The notes: generated from the letters alone by a model not told the origin. A stretch of DNA of 64,000 nt from Sphingomonas sp. GM_Shp_1 (GCF_026540895.1 NZ_JALNUR010000015.1:21107-85106); one strand, 5' to 3'; shown: positions 1 through 9,352, numbered from the stretch's first letter. A program made the numbers and translations.

Positions 1-557
1 TCGAGGTCGTACCCGCCCCGCGTCCCGTCGCGATCCATCGAGGTGACGAGCAATTCCCCCGCACCCAGTTCGGCCAGGCGCAGCGCATGTTCCACCGCGT
101 CGATCCCGGTCGCGCGCCGCCCGCCATGGGTGAACACCTCCCAGCCACCCGCCGTCCGCCGCGCGTCGACACTGGCGACGCAGCACTGGCTGCCGAATCG
201 CTCGGCGATGTCGGAGACGACCTCCGGGCGGCTGACGGCGGCTGAGTTGACCGCCACCTTGTCCGCGCCCGCCAGCAGCAGCGCGCGCGCATCCTCCGCC
301 GTGCGCACCCCGCCGCCCACGGTCAGCGGCATGAAGCACACCGCCGCCGTCCGCCGCACCACGTCCAGGATCGTGCCGCGCGCCTCATGGCTGGCAGTGA
401 TGTCCAGGAAACAGAGTTCGTCGGCTCCCGCCGCGTCATAGGCGCGGGCCTGTTCGACCGGATCGCCCGCGTCGATCAGGTCGACGAAGTTGACGCCCTT
501 GACCACGCGCCCATTGGCGACGTCCAGGCAGGGGATGACGCGCGCGCGGACGGTCAT
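1..557 (-). CDS. hisF: Imidazole glycerol phosphate synthase, cyclase subunit HisF (partial)
   Basis: HisF pairs with HisH. It uses the ammonia HisH releases to turn PRFAR into imidazole glycerol phosphate and AICAR in histidine biosynthesis. Only about 185 N-terminal residues are in the window; the gene runs off the left edge (family length about 255). The TIM-barrel start reads [15 protein letters not shown], with the catalytic Asp at residue 12. [10 protein letters not shown] and the late [10 protein letters not shown] stretch are also typical. The start ATG overlaps the hisA stop as ATGA, so it is last in the hisB-hisH-hisA-hisF run seen here. Confidence 0.97.
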   Translation of the reverse strand, partial: MTVRARVIPCLDVANGRVVKGVNFVDLIDAGDPVEQARAYDAAGADELCFLDITASHEARGTILDVVRRTAAVCFMPLTVGGGVRTAEDARALLLAGADKVAVNSAAVSRPEVVSDIAERFGSQCCVASVDARRTAGGWEVFTHGGRRATGIDAVEHALRLAELGAGELLVTSMDRDGTRGGYDL

Positions 558-1297
558 GCGGCGGCCGCCACAGACAAGGCCGCCGCCAGATCGAGCCGCC
601 CGTCATAAAGCGCGCGGCCGGTGATCACGCCCTCGACCCCGTCCTGATGATGGAGCGCCAGCATATGGATGTCGCCGATCCCCGCGACCCCGCCGCTGGC
701 AATGACCGGAATCCGCACCGCGCGGGCGAGGTCGACCGTCGCGGGCACGTTGCAGCCCTTCAGCATCCCGTCGCGACCGACATCGGTGAACAGCAGCGCG
801 GCAACGCCCGCATCCTCGAACCGCCGCGCCAGATCCTCGACCGACACGTCCGACACATCGGCCCAGCCGCGAGTCGCGACCATGCCGTCCTTGGCGTCGA
901 CTGCAACGACGATGCCGCCGGGATACGCCTTGGCCATGTCGCGCACGAAGTCGGGCTTCTCCAGCGCCGCCGTGCCGATCACGACGCGCGACACGCCCAG
1001 GTCGAACCAGCGCTCGACATTCTCCGGCTTGCGGATGCCGCCGCCCAGCTGAACGTGACCCGGAAAGGCTTTGACGATCGCCTGCACCGCTTCGCCATTG
1101 ACCGACTCGCCCGCGAACGCGCCGTCCAGGTCGACGACATGGAGATGCTGCGCCCCCGCCTCGGCGAACAGCATCGCCTGATGCGTGGGGTCGTCGCCAT
1201 AGACGGTGGCGCGGTCCATATCGCCCTCGGCCAGGCGGACGACCTGGCCGCCCTTCAGGTCGATAGCGGGGAAGACGATGAGGCTCACGGATGCCAC
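554..1297 (-). CDS. hisA: Phosphoribosyl isomerase HisA
   Basis: HisA isomerises ProFAR to PRFAR, the fourth step of histidine synthesis. The 247-residue (beta/alpha)8 protein has the FPAIDLKGG start with catalytic Asp13, QLGGGIR, and the second Asp region VAVDAKDG. It ends with the phosphate-binding ASGGVAG. The ATG at 1297 overlaps hisH by 13 bases. A GTG at 1288 would give a 4-base GTGA overlap, a protein beginning [10 protein letters not shown], and a length closer to known HisA proteins. The start is therefore uncertain by three codons. HisF follows with an ATGA overlap. Confidence 0.97.
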   Translation of the reverse strand: MASVSLIVFPAIDLKGGQVVRLAEGDMDRATVYGDDPTHQAMLFAEAGAQHLHVVDLDGAFAGESVNGEAVQAIVKAFPGHVQLGGGIRKPENVERWFDLGVSRVVIGTAALEKPDFVRDMAKAYPGGIVVAVDAKDGMVATRGWADVSDVSVEDLARRFEDAGVAALLFTDVGRDGMLKGCNVPATVDLARAVRIPVIASGGVAGIGDIHMLALHHQDGVEGVITGRALYDGRLDLAAALSVAAAA

Positions 1298-1890
1298 TCC
1301 AGGAAACGGGTCAGGAACGAGAGGCCGTAGCGCTGGCTCTTCTCAGGATGGAATTGCGCGCCGACCACGGTGTCGCGGCCGATGGCGGCGGTCACCGGGC
1401 CGTCATGGTCGGTGGTCGCCAGCACATGTTCGCCGGTAAAGGCGTAGCTGTGGAGGAAATAGGCCTCGCCCGGCACGATCAGCGGATGGTCGACCAAGGG
1501 CTGCACATCGTTCCAGCCCATATGCGGCACCTTGGCCATCGGATCGGTGGGCGTCAGCCGCGCGACTCGGCCGGGAATCCAGCCCAAGCCCCGATGCTCG
1601 CCCATCTCATCGCTCCCATCGGCGAGAAGCTGCATGCCGACGCAAATGCCCAGAAAGGGCCGTGCGCGGGTGAGGGCGGCATCGCGCAACGCTTCCTCCA
1701 GCCCGTCGACCGCGCGCAAATTCGCCGCGCACGCCCCGAACGCGCCGACGCCGGGCAAGACGATCCGGTCGGCCTTGGCGATCACGTCCGGGTCGGCGGT
1801 GATCACGACATCGCTCGCCCCCGCCGCGCGCAGCGCGTTCTCGACCGAGCGGAGATTGCCCGATTCGATGTCGATCAGCGCCAGCGTCAC
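1285..1890 (-). CDS. hisH: Imidazole glycerol phosphate synthase, glutaminase subunit HisH
   Basis: HisH is a class I glutamine amidotransferase that hydrolyses glutamine and channels ammonia to HisF. At 201 residues it has family length. The nucleophile Cys83 sits in [11 protein letters not shown] and the His181/Glu183 pair in [11 protein letters not shown] chose the GTG at 1890 because the protein then begins [14 protein letters not shown], as HisH should, and because GTG overlaps the hisB TGA as GTGA. A longer reading frame upstream is only read-through of hisB in another frame. Confidence 0.96.
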   Translation of the reverse strand: MTLALIDIESGNLRSVENALRAAGASDVVITADPDVIAKADRIVLPGVGAFGACAANLRAVDGLEEALRDAALTRARPFLGICVGMQLLADGSDEMGEHRGLGWIPGRVARLTPTDPMAKVPHMGWNDVQPLVDHPLIVPGEAYFLHSYAFTGEHVLATTDHDGPVTAAIGRDTVVGAQFHPEKSQRYGLSFLTRFLEWHP

Positions 1891-2474
1891 AACATGCCCT
1901 TGGTCGAGGGGATGGCGTCCGCCTTGCGCGGGTCGATCTCCACCGCCATGCGCAGCGCGCGGGCGAGGCCCTTGAAGATGCTCTCGGCGATGTGATGGTT
2001 GTTGTGGCCGTGCAGCAGCTCGACGTGCAGCGTGATGCCCGCTTCCTGCGCGAAGCTGTGGAACCAGTGCTCGATCATCTCGGTCTGGAGGGTGCCCAGC
2101 ATGGGATTGGTGAACGGCACCTTCCACACCAGCCAGGGGCGGCCCGAAATGTCGAGCGCGGTGCGGGTCAGCACCTCGTCCATCGGCGACAGCGCCTCGC
2201 CGTAACGGTAGATGCCGCGCTTGTCCCCCAGCGCCTTGGCAAAGGCCTGTCCGATCGCCAGCGCGCTGTCCTCGGTCGTGTGATGCCCGTCGATATGCAG
2301 GTCGCCCTGGACCTTGACCGACAGGTCGATCAGCGAATGCCGCGACAGCTGGTCGAGCATATGGTCGAGAAACCCGATGCCGGTGGCGTTCTGATAGACG
2401 CCGGTGCCGTCGAGATTGACGGTGACGTCGATGACGGTTTCCGCGGTGGCGCGGTGGACGGTGGCGGTGCGCAT
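1887..2474 (-). CDS. hisB: Imidazoleglycerol-phosphate dehydratase HisB
   Basis: HisB dehydrates imidazole glycerol phosphate to imidazole acetol phosphate. The 195-residue protein is the monofunctional type, without a phosphatase domain. It shows two His-rich metal-binding motifs of the duplicated fold, [12 protein letters not shown] and [11 protein letters not shown], plus GFLDHMLDQ. The ATG at 2474 is preceded by AAGGGAG at good spacing. A GTG 18 bases further upstream lies before that ribosome site and is unlikely. It is the first gene of the his run, transcribed away from sspB. Confidence 0.97.
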   Translation of the reverse strand: MRTATVHRATAETVIDVTVNLDGTGVYQNATGIGFLDHMLDQLSRHSLIDLSVKVQGDLHIDGHHTTEDSALAIGQAFAKALGDKRGIYRYGEALSPMDEVLTRTALDISGRPWLVWKVPFTNPMLGTLQTEMIEHWFHSFAQEAGITLHVELLHGHNNHHIAESIFKGLARALRMAVEIDPRKADAIPSTKGML

Positions 2475-2546
2475 GGCCTCTCCCTTAAACACCTATCCGT
2501 CCCATGCAATCTTGACCCGCGAACAAAGGCCGCTAGTCCATGGCGC

Positions 2547-3032
2547 ATGACCGAAGGATTGCCCGACAGCCTCATCCCCTATGACGAGATCGTACAGGAG
2601 GCCCTGCGCGCCGTGGTGGGGCGTGTGCTCGGCCCGGTGGCGGAGACGGGGCACCTGCCCGGCACCCACCATTTCTATATCACTTTCAAGACCCAGGCGC
2701 CCGGCGTCGACATTCCGCAGCGGCTGATCGAGCGTTTCCCCGACGAGATGACCATCGTCCTGCAGAATCGATTCTGGGACCTGACGGTGGACGAGAATCG
2801 ATTCTCGGTGGGGCTGAGCTTCAACCAGGTGCCGTCGAAGCTGGTCATCCCCTATTCGGCGATCACCCGTTTCCACGACCCGGAAGTGCAGTTCGAGCTG
2901 GGCTTCCACGTCGCTGACGACCCCGAGGGCGATCCCGATCCGCATGATTCGGCCGAGAATGACGAACCCGTCGGCAAGCCCGTCGAGGACGGCAGCAATG
3001 TCGTCGCGGTGGATTTCAAGCGGAAGAAGTAA
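2547..3032 (+). CDS. sspB: ClpXP adaptor protein SspB
   Basis: SspB tethers ssrA-tagged and other substrates to the ClpXP protease. The 161-residue protein matches the alphaproteobacterial SspB core: GTHHFYITF, VDIPQRLIERFP, TIVLQNRFWDL and FSVGLSFN, followed by the ITRFHDPEVQFELGF strand. The C-terminal third is acidic and low in complexity and ends VVAVDFKRKK. This matches the flexible linker plus ClpX-binding tail of known SspB proteins. The ATG at 2547 gives MTEGLPDSLIPY. It is divergent from hisB with a 72-base gap. Confidence 0.93.
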   Translation: MTEGLPDSLIPYDEIVQEALRAVVGRVLGPVAETGHLPGTHHFYITFKTQAPGVDIPQRLIERFPDEMTIVLQNRFWDLTVDENRFSVGLSFNQVPSKLVIPYSAITRFHDPEVQFELGFHVADDPEGDPDPHDSAENDEPVGKPVEDGSNVVAVDFKRKK

Positions 3033-3056
3033 GAGGCATACGGGGAGGGCATGCCC

Positions 3057-3173
3057 TTCTCCCTCTCCCCTCCGGGGAGAGGGGCGGGGTGAGGGGTGAT
3101 GCTGGGCGAAGGCCTCCGACGTATTGCCGGGCCCCAGCCCCTCACCCAACCCTCTCCCCGGAGGGGAGAGGGC
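3057..3173. repeat. GC-rich palindromic repeat, family C
   Basis: Two hairpin arms, CTCTCCCC-TCCGGGGAGAG and CTCTCCCCGGAGGGGAGAG, flank GGGGTGAGGGG / CCCCTCACCC. The whole unit is a large imperfect inverted repeat filling the sspB-fumC gap. Relatives lie at 18664-18761 and 60273-60368, and one is inserted inside glyS (37293-37432). Confidence 0.8.
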
Positions 3174-3241
3174 TTTAAGGGCTGAGCCGTGGGCTCTACA
3201 CTGATCGGGAACCCATTCCCCATCCGGTGAGTCCCTGTCCC

Positions 3242-4633
3242 ATGAGCCAAACCCGCACCGAAACCGACTCGATCGGCCCGATCGAAGTTCCCGCCACCGC
3301 CTATTGGGGGGCGCAGACCGAGCGGAGCCTGGAGAATTTCCCCTTTGGCGCGCGCGAGCAGATGCCCATCGGCATCGTCCATGCGCTGGCCATCGTCAAA
3401 AAGGCCGCCGCGCGAATCAATCGCGGCCATGGCTTGGCGGTGGAAAAGGCCGATGCGATCGAGGCGGCGGCGCAGGAGGTGATCGACGGGCGCCATGACG
3501 ACCAGTTTCCGCTGGTGATCTGGCAGACGGGCTCGGGCACCCAGTCCAACATGAACGCCAATGAGGTGATCGCGGGCCGCGCCAATGAGATGCTGACGGG
3601 CACGCGCGGCGGCAAGTCGCCGGTCCATCCCAATGACGACGTGAATCGCGGCCAGTCCTCCAACGACACCTTCCCGACCGCACTTCATGTCGCCGCCGCG
3701 CTGGCGGTGACGAAGCAGCTTTTCCCCGCGCTCGACCGGCTCCACGCCGCGCTCGATGCCAAGGCGAAGGAATGGGACTCCATCGTCAAGATCGGCCGCA
3801 CCCATTTGCAGGACGCGACCCCGCTGACGCTCGGTCAGGAATTTTCCGGTTACGTCCAGCAACTCGCCAATGCCCGCGACCGGATCGAGGGGACGCTCCA
3901 CCGCAACATCCTGCCCCTGGCGCAAGGGGGAACGGCGGTCGGCACCGGGTTGAACGCGCCGAACGGTTTCGCCGAGGCGATCGCGGCGGAGATCGCGGAG
4001 GCGACCGGACTCGACTTCGTGACCGCGCCCAACAAGTTCGAGGCGCTGGCGAGCAATGACGGGCTGGTCGACCTGCACGGGACGCTGAACGTCCTGGCGG
4101 TGGCGCTGACCAAGATCGCCAACGACATTCGCCTGCTCGGCTCCGGCCCGCGCTCGGGGCTGGGCGAGCTGGAACTGCCCGCCAATGAGCCGGGCAGCTC
4201 GATCATGCCCGGCAAGGTCAATCCGACCCAGTGCGAGATGCTGACCATGGTGGCCGCCCAGGTGATCGGCAACAACGCCGCCGTCACGGTCGGGGGCTTG
4301 CAGGGGCATTTGGAACTGAATGTCTTCAAGCCGCTGATCGGTGCGAATGTGCTGCGCTCGATCCATCTGCTGGCGGTCGGCATGGAGAGCTTCGCCGAGC
4401 GGACGGTCGAGGGGATGACGGTCAATCGCGACCGGATCACCGAACTGCTCGACCGCTCGCTGATGCTAGTGACGGCGCTGGCGCCCGAGATCGGCTATGA
4501 CAATGCCGCCAAGATCGCCAAGCACGCGCATCAGAATGGCCAGACGCTGAAGGAGGCCGGGCTGGAACTGGGGCTGGTCGACGAGTCGACCTTCGACCGG
4601 GTGGTGCGGCCGGAGTTGATGCTCGGGCGGTGA
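3242..4633 (+). CDS. fumC: Class II fumarate hydratase FumC
   Basis: FumC interconverts fumarate and malate in the TCA cycle without an iron-sulfur cluster. The 463-residue length matches the family (E. coli 467). The superfamily signature [10 protein letters not shown] is at residues 318-327. His188 in [10 protein letters not shown] and SSNDTFPT are the other active-site loops. I start at ATG 3242 ([16 protein letters not shown]); a GTG 15 bases upstream adds five residues unlike the family. Aspartase belongs to the same superfamily, but the [12 protein letters not shown] start is fumarase-like. Confidence 0.97.
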   Translation: MSQTRTETDSIGPIEVPATAYWGAQTERSLENFPFGAREQMPIGIVHALAIVKKAAARINRGHGLAVEKADAIEAAAQEVIDGRHDDQFPLVIWQTGSGTQSNMNANEVIAGRANEMLTGTRGGKSPVHPNDDVNRGQSSNDTFPTALHVAAALAVTKQLFPALDRLHAALDAKAKEWDSIVKIGRTHLQDATPLTLGQEFSGYVQQLANARDRIEGTLHRNILPLAQGGTAVGTGLNAPNGFAEAIAAEIAEATGLDFVTAPNKFEALASNDGLVDLHGTLNVLAVALTKIANDIRLLGSGPRSGLGELELPANEPGSSIMPGKVNPTQCEMLTMVAAQVIGNNAAVTVGGLQGHLELNVFKPLIGANVLRSIHLLAVGMESFAERTVEGMTVNRDRITELLDRSLMLVTALAPEIGYDNAAKIAKHAHQNGQTLKEAGLELGLVDESTFDRVVRPELMLGR

Positions 4634-4675
4634 TCGCCGAGGCTTCGTGAACCAAGCAGGGCATATCTCCAAACC

Positions 4676-4770
4676 GCCGTTCAGCCTGAGCGAAGTCGAA
4701 GGCCAAGGGAATCCGCCGGCCAAGCCGCAACGGCAGGACGTGCGCTTCGACTTCGCTCAGCGCGAACGGG
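4676..4770. repeat. Inverted pair of TTCGACTTCGCTCAG repeats
   Basis: Two copies face each other: 4676-4702 (CCGTTCAGCCTGAGCGAAGT onward) and 4742-4770 (TGCGCTTCGACTTCGCTCAG onward). They lie about 40 bases apart, between the convergent fumC and UPF0126 genes. Three more copies are at 12701-12855. Confidence 0.8.
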
Positions 4771-4791
4771 AGGTGGGGTGTCTCGACGGGC

Positions 4792-5430
4792 TCACTCCCG
4801 ATCCCAACCCTTGGCCGGATAGGCGGGCAGGGCGATCCGGTAATGGATCGCCGCCCCGCGCAGCACGAACCCTGCCAGCGCCGCGATCGGCCCGGCCAGC
4901 GGCACGCCCAGCAAGGTCAGGATGACATAGCTGGTCGAGGCCAGTGCGGCGGCGGTGACGTACAGCTCGGGCCGCATCAGGATCGACGGCTCGCCCGCGA
5001 TCACGTCGCGGATGATCCCGCCGACACAGGCCGACACCACCCCCAGCATCGCCGCCGGGATGGGCGAGATGCCATAGCCGCTCGCCTTGGCCGCACCATA
5101 GACCGCATAGGCCGCCAGCCCCACCGCATCGAACCAGTCGAGCGCGCTGCCCCGCCACCAGCGCTCGGGCGTCGCCCACACCGCGATCGCGGCGATCAGG
5201 CAGACCAGCGGCACGCGCGGGTCATGCACCCAGAAGACCGGCGCATCGATCAACAGGTCGCGCAGCGTCCCGCCGCCGACTCCGGTGATCAGCGCGAAGA
5301 AGACCAGCGTCACCATGGTCTGGCGATGCTTGGCGGCGACCAGCGCGCCCGACACAGCGAACACCGCCAGCCCGGCGAGGTCGAGCCAGGGCATCACGGC
5401 GGGCAGCATGGCGGTGGGTTCGGGCAGCAT
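4792..5430 (-). CDS. UPF0126/TRIC-family membrane channel protein
   Basis: This is a polytopic inner-membrane protein of 212 residues. It has two tandem UPF0126 repeats of three hydrophobic segments each (roughly residues 10-90 and 95-185). The marks are GVGGGTLRDLL in the first half and CVGGIIRDVIAGEPS in the second. The family is related to trimeric intracellular cation channels and is sometimes annotated as glycine transporter (YicG-like). The substrate cannot be read from sequence. I chose the ATG at 5430 (MLPEPTAMLPAVMPW), with AGGA upstream; the frame is open further upstream but not membrane-like. It is convergent with fumC. Confidence 0.88.
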   Translation of the reverse strand: MLPEPTAMLPAVMPWLDLAGLAVFAVSGALVAAKHRQTMVTLVFFALITGVGGGTLRDLLIDAPVFWVHDPRVPLVCLIAAIAVWATPERWWRGSALDWFDAVGLAAYAVYGAAKASGYGISPIPAAMLGVVSACVGGIIRDVIAGEPSILMRPELYVTAAALASTSYVILTLLGVPLAGPIAALAGFVLRGAAIHYRIALPAYPAKGWDRE

Positions 5431-5566
5431 CGGCAGCGATCCTAGAGCCCCTGTCCCGCGCCGGAAAGGCCGTCCGCAAGATGAATGCGACGTTATCTCG
5501 CGTTCATGCAACGGACAGTAGAATATGGACGTTACGGCGTCAGATCATTTTGAAAGGAACAATGTC

Positions 5567-5875
5567 ATGCGGAAATTGATGCTCGCTTTGGGTTGCACGG
5601 CGATGGTCGTCCCCTCGCTGATCGTGCCCGTCACCGCCGCCGATGCGCAGCGCCGCTACAAGTATCGCGAATGGCGTGACGATCGCGGTCGCGTCCGCTG
5701 CCGCAAGCCCGATGGCACGACCGGTCTGGTCGTGGGCGGCGTCGCGGGTGCGCTGCTGGGCCGCACGATCGATACGCGCGGCGACCGTACGCTGGGTACG
5801 CTGGGCGGTGCCGCCGTCGGCGCGCTGGCGGGTCGTGAAGTCGAGCGGAGCACCAGCAACCGTCGCTGCCGCTAA
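5567..5875 (+). CDS. Small secreted/envelope protein with glycine-zipper 2TM domain
   Basis: The 102-residue protein has an N-terminal signal peptide (about residues 1-27, ending near VTAADAQ) and a short basic linker RRYKYREWRDDRGRVRCR. A glycine-zipper segment of the 2TM type follows (GLVVGGVAGALLGRTID, GTLGGAAVGALAGREVE). It ends in CR. The start has AAGGA about 8 bases upstream. It is a paralogue of the genes at 6056 and 10550. Glycine-zipper lipoprotein/OM proteins often affect envelope integrity; the specific role here is unknown. Confidence 0.85.
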   Translation: MRKLMLALGCTAMVVPSLIVPVTAADAQRRYKYREWRDDRGRVRCRKPDGTTGLVVGGVAGALLGRTIDTRGDRTLGTLGGAAVGALAGREVERSTSNRRCR

Positions 5876-5905
5876 ATATCCACAGACCGGTTCGCCGGAA
5901 TGACG

Positions 5906-5940
5906 AAAAGGACGTCACCTTCGGGCGGCGTCCTTTTTGT
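5906..5940 (+). terminator. Rho-independent terminator
   Basis: The stem AAAAGGACG / CGTCCTTTTT encloses a GC-rich loop with TTCG and runs into a T tract, 30 bases after the glycine-zipper gene. Confidence 0.85.
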
Positions 5941-6055
5941 TGAGTTAGAACAACAATTAACGCTGTCCCGATCGTGAACGGGACGTAGTTTTCGGTTCAC
6001 GCAACAGGCCGGCAAAGATGCGCGTTAAATCCGCATCATCATCGGGAGTCCAGTC

Positions 6056-6619
6056 ATGCGTATCGCTCTCTTGTCGGCCACGATTGCCGCCACCGCCTTT
6101 ACCGCCATGCCCGCCGCCGCCCAGCGCAACGGATGGGAAGCACGCCAGGAATATCGCGAGGACGTTCGCGATGCCCGCCGCGACTATCGCCGCGATGTTC
6201 GCAATGCCGATTCGCGCCGCGACGTTCGCGAGGCGCGCCAGGAATATCGCGAAGACATGCGCGACGCGCGCAAGGACTATCGACGCGACACGCGCAACGT
6301 CCGTTGGCGCAATTACGACTATAACCGGTTCGAACCGGGCCAGCGCGGTTACTATCCCGAGCGCTATTATCGCGATGGTCGCTACTATCAGCCGCGCACG
6401 CTGGGGCGGAACGATCGCATCTATCGCGGGATGAACGGGCGCTATTATTGCCGTCGCAACGACGGCACCACAGGGCTGGTGATCGGCGGTCTGGCGGGCG
6501 GTGCGCTGGGCAATATCATCGCGGGCGGCGGTTCGCGGCTGCTGGGCACCGTGATCGGCGCGGGCGGCGGCGCGCTGCTGGGTCAGCAGATCGATCGCGG
6601 TCAGGTACGCTGCCGCTGA
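6056..6619 (+). CDS. Glycine-zipper 2TM protein with duplicated charged repeat
   Basis: The 187-residue protein has a signal peptide ending near AMPAAAQ (about residue 22). A strongly charged Arg/Asp/Glu region with an internal tandem duplication follows: EARQEYREDVRDARRDYRRD and EARQEYREDMRDARKDYRRD, 31 residues apart. Then come a Tyr/Arg-rich section and a C-terminal glycine zipper (GLVIGGLAGGALGNIIAGG). It ends in CR like its neighbour at 5567. GGGAG lies upstream of the start. The charged region is probably helical and may bind polyanions, but that is inference. Confidence 0.87.
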   Translation: MRIALLSATIAATAFTAMPAAAQRNGWEARQEYREDVRDARRDYRRDVRNADSRRDVREARQEYREDMRDARKDYRRDTRNVRWRNYDYNRFEPGQRGYYPERYYRDGRYYQPRTLGRNDRIYRGMNGRYYCRRNDGTTGLVIGGLAGGALGNIIAGGGSRLLGTVIGAGGGALLGQQIDRGQVRCR

Positions 6620-6641
6620 TCCGGCAGGCCGGAGGATCGGG

Positions 6642-6676
6642 ACGGCCCGGCGGGGAGACTCGCCGGGCCGTTCCTC
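6642..6676. terminator. Strong bidirectional hairpin terminator
   Basis: A perfect 11-base stem ACGGCCCGGCG / CGCCGGGCCGT sits between two convergent genes (ends 6619 and 6679). TTCCTCGTTC follows on the plus side. Confidence 0.75.
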
Positions 6677-6678
6677 GT

Positions 6679-6900
6679 TCAGATCAGACCGCCGCCCAGC
6701 ATCAGGCGAAGGCCGAAGATCAGGATGAGGATCAGGTTGAGATTGCGCCCGCTGTTCCGCGACGACAGCGCGCCCACCGCCGCGCCGACGATCGCGATGG
6801 GAATGACGAACCAATAGCCCCAGGCGAAAAAGGGCAGGAACGGCACGATGCCGAGCATAAGCGCGACAAAGCCGATAAGGATCGAGAACAGGTTCAGCAT
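6679..6900 (-). CDS. Small membrane protein, uncharacterised
   Basis: The 73-residue protein has two or three hydrophobic segments (about 3-24, 28-46 and 54-71) and a short polar turn SSRNSGRN. The start is the ATG at 6900 (MLNLFSILIGF). A GTG at 6933 is possible but adds a charged N-terminus. Ribosome-site support is weak. I do not recognise a named family. The clean membrane topology and the shared terminator at its 3' end support a real gene. Confidence 0.7.
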   Translation of the reverse strand: MLNLFSILIGFVALMLGIVPFLPFFAWGYWFVIPIAIVGAAVGALSSRNSGRNLNLILILIFGLRLMLGGGLI

Positions 6901-7028
6901 GGCGGCAAGATGGCGTCGCTCTTGCCGATGCACAAGCGGCGCGTGGACGATCCCGCACCGGGACGCCGGGCTGGCCAGGCGCGTTCGCGATTAAGGATCG
7001 CGTCGCTTCCTCATGCTAGGAACGGCGG

Positions 7029-7763
7029 ATGATGGTCATGTCGCGACGAGTCCTTGTGTCCCTGGGGTATCTCCTGCTCGCCGGTTGCGGAGGCAGGCAG
7101 GATGACGATGCGCAACTCAATGCGCTCGACAAGGAATTGGCCGAGATGAACGACGGCAGCCCGACGCGCGACCCGCAATTGCGCGAGGCGCTGGCCGGGC
7201 AGATCATGGTCGATCCCGGCCTGACCCAAAGCGCCAACGCCAATGCGGTGCGCCCGCCCAACCAGCCCGCCAGCGACAAGCTGCCCTCGCTGCCGCTGCC
7301 CGCCGATCCGGTCGATGCCAAGACGCTGAAATCCGCGCCGCTGGCCGCGCGCGACTGTCCCGAATGTCGTGCATCCGCCGGGGCCTTCACCCTCGCCGCG
7401 AAGGCGGGGCAGCAGGTGGGCAATGCCGCCTGCATGGGCGGTCTTCGCTATTCGGCGGGATGGGCGGGGCGCCTGCCCGCCGCGCTCCCCGTCTATCCGG
7501 GAAGCCAGGTGGCGGAGGCGGCGGGCAATGACGCACAGGGCTGTGCCTTGTGGATCGTCAGCATCCGCACCTCGGCCCCGGCGGCGAAGGTCATCGACTA
7601 TTATTACACGCGCGCCTCGGGTGCGGGATATTCCGCCGAGCACAAGATGGACGGCACGCAGCATGTGCTGGGCGGCACGCGGGGGGACGCGGCCTATATG
7701 ATCTACGCCACTGTGCGGGCGGGTGGTGGCACCGATGTCGATCTGGTGGTGAAGGGCGGGTAG
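7029..7763 (+). CDS. Predicted lipoprotein, uncharacterised
   Basis: The 244-residue protein has a lipoprotein signal peptide, LVSLGYLLLAGC, with the lipidated Cys near residue 20. A polar, Asp- and Pro-rich linker of about 80 residues follows. A C-terminal domain contains DCPECRAS (a CxxC-like pair) and a repeated-strand region, LPVYPGSQVAEAAGNDAQGC and KVIDYYYTRASGAGYSAEH. The latter resembles domains annotated only as hypothetical in sphingomonads. AGGAA lies upstream of the tandem ATGs at 7029/7032; ATG 7038 is also possible. Function unknown. Confidence 0.8.
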   Translation: MMVMSRRVLVSLGYLLLAGCGGRQDDDAQLNALDKELAEMNDGSPTRDPQLREALAGQIMVDPGLTQSANANAVRPPNQPASDKLPSLPLPADPVDAKTLKSAPLAARDCPECRASAGAFTLAAKAGQQVGNAACMGGLRYSAGWAGRLPAALPVYPGSQVAEAAGNDAQGCALWIVSIRTSAPAAKVIDYYYTRASGAGYSAEHKMDGTQHVLGGTRGDAAYMIYATVRAGGGTDVDLVVKGG

Positions 7764-7776
7764 GGCATGATCTCAT

Positions 7777-7797
7777 CCCTCCCTTGCAAGGGGAGGA
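7777..7797. repeat. Short palindrome, half unit of repeat family A
   Basis: CCTCCCTTGCAAGGGGAGG is a single hairpin arm related to the outer arms of the family A elements at 9353, 14112 and elsewhere. It lies in the 115-base gap before crcB. Confidence 0.6.
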
Positions 7798-7878
7798 AAG
7801 GGGGGCGTGGACTGACACTACGGCCCGAAACGCTTGTCCTTTGCGCCGAACGCGCGGTTGCGCTAGGGGGACGGGATT

Positions 7879-8253
7879 ATGTCACCGCTTCTACTCGTGA
7901 TGCTGGGCGGCGCGCTGGGCTCGGGGGGACGGTATTGGACGGGGCGGGTGCTGACCGATGCACTCGGTCCCGGCTTTCCGTTCGGTACGCTGGCGGTCAA
8001 CTGGATCGGCTGTTTCGCCATGGGCCTGCTCGCGGGCACGCTGACGCGGATCGGTGGGCATGAGGGGTGGCGGCTGTTCATCGGCGTTGGGGTGCTGGGG
8101 GGCTATACGACCTTCTCCGCCTTTTCGCTGGACACCATCACGCTGATCGAGCGGGGGCAGGGGGCGGTGGCGCTCGCTTACGTCGCGCTGTCTGTATTGG
8201 GTTCACTGGTCGCCTTGTGGGCCGGGCTTTCGTTGACGAGGATTTTCGCATGA
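7879..8253 (+). CDS. crcB: Fluoride channel CrcB/Fluc
   Basis: This dual-topology fluoride exporter of four transmembrane helices protects the cell from fluoride; at 124 residues it has typical length. Visible marks are the N-terminal GGALGSGGRYW, GTLAVNWIGCFAMG with the conserved Asn, and GGYTTFSAFSLDT, which carries the Thr/Phe/Ser residues lining the pore. The stop overlaps the start of the pseudouridine synthase as ATGA. I did not see a fluoride riboswitch upstream. Confidence 0.95.
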   Translation: MSPLLLVMLGGALGSGGRYWTGRVLTDALGPGFPFGTLAVNWIGCFAMGLLAGTLTRIGGHEGWRLFIGVGVLGGYTTFSAFSLDTITLIERGQGAVALAYVALSVLGSLVALWAGLSLTRIFA

Positions 8254-9344
8254 CGGACTCTGTCCGCCAATTCACGGTCGGCTATGACGATGACGGCATC
8301 CGGCTGGATCGCTGGTTCAAGCGGCATCTGCCCGAAACCAGCTTCACGACGGTCGCCAAATGGGCCCGCACCGGGCAGTTGCGCGTCGACGGCGCGCGCG
8401 CGACGCCGGGCGACCGCATCATCGCGGGCCAGGTGCTGCGGGTGCCCCCCGCCGAGCCCGCCCTGGTCGAGAACAGCAAGCCGACGATGCGACCGCGCAA
8501 CATCCTGTCCGAGGATGAAGAGGCCTTTGCGCGTGAGATGGTGATCCACAAGGATCGCGACGCGCTGGTCCTCAACAAGCCGCCGGGCCTGGCGACGCAG
8601 GGGGGGACCAAGACGACCACCCATGTCGACGGCCTGCTCGACGCGTTGCAGTTCGAGGCGGAGGGGCGGCCCAAGCTGGTCCATCGGCTCGACAAGGACA
8701 CCTCGGGCGCGTTGCTCGTCGCGCGCAATGCGCGGGCGGCGGCGTTCTTCGCCAAGGCCTTTTCGGGGCGCACCGCCAAGAAGATCTATTGGGCACTGGT
8801 CGTCGGCGTCCCCTCGATCGAGGACGGCACGATCGAACTGCCCATCGGCAAGCAGCCGGGCACCGGCGGCGAGAAGATGCATGTCGATGAGGAGAACGGC
8901 CAGGCGGCGCGCTCGCGCTACCGGGTGATCGAGCGGGCGGGCAATCGCTGCTGCTGGGTCGAGTTGCAGCCGTTCACGGGGCGAACCCATCAGTTGCGCG
9001 TCCACATGGCGGCGATCGGCCATCCCATTGTCGGCGACGGCAAATATGGCGGGGCGGCGGCTTTCCTGACCGGCGGGATCAGCCGCAAGATGCACCTGCA
9101 CGCGCGGCGCATCCGGGTCGATCACCCCGATGGCGGGCGGATCGACCAGACCGCCGAACTGCCCAGCCACTTCGCCGAGTCGATGAACCAGCTCGGCTTC
9201 GACGAGATTCGTGGCGATGTGCTGCCCCAGGACGAGGATCGCGGTCCGCCGCCCAAGGACGTGCTGAAGCAGCGTGCCAAGGCGCACGCCAAGCAATATC
9301 GCAAGGAACGTCGCGGCGAACGGCGGGGCCGGGGCGCACGCTGA
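8250..9344 (+). CDS. RluA-family 23S rRNA pseudouridine synthase (RluC/RluD-like)
   Basis: The enzyme isomerises uridine to pseudouridine in RNA, probably 23S rRNA. The 364-residue protein has an N-terminal S4 RNA-binding domain (about 15-80). The catalytic domain carries HRLDKDTSG with the catalytic Asp at residue 148 and GRTHQLRVHMA near residue 245. The basic C-terminus (RKERRGERRGRGAR) extends beyond many homologues. The ATG at 8250 overlaps crcB as ATGA; the longer upstream frame is crcB read in another frame. Which uridines are targets cannot be told from sequence. Confidence 0.92.
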   Translation: MTDSVRQFTVGYDDDGIRLDRWFKRHLPETSFTTVAKWARTGQLRVDGARATPGDRIIAGQVLRVPPAEPALVENSKPTMRPRNILSEDEEAFAREMVIHKDRDALVLNKPPGLATQGGTKTTTHVDGLLDALQFEAEGRPKLVHRLDKDTSGALLVARNARAAAFFAKAFSGRTAKKIYWALVVGVPSIEDGTIELPIGKQPGTGGEKMHVDEENGQAARSRYRVIERAGNRCCWVELQPFTGRTHQLRVHMAAIGHPIVGDGKYGGAAAFLTGGISRKMHLHARRIRVDHPDGGRIDQTAELPSHFAESMNQLGFDEIRGDVLPQDEDRGPPPKDVLKQRAKAHAKQYRKERRGERRGRGAR

Positions 9345-9352
9345 CCCCTATT

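Noticed and set aside
5567..6058. LexA box from the GTTC in the motif upstream of the glycine-zipper genes
   Set aside because: The alphaproteobacterial LexA site needs GTTC-N7-GTTC; the second half is not present at either gene.
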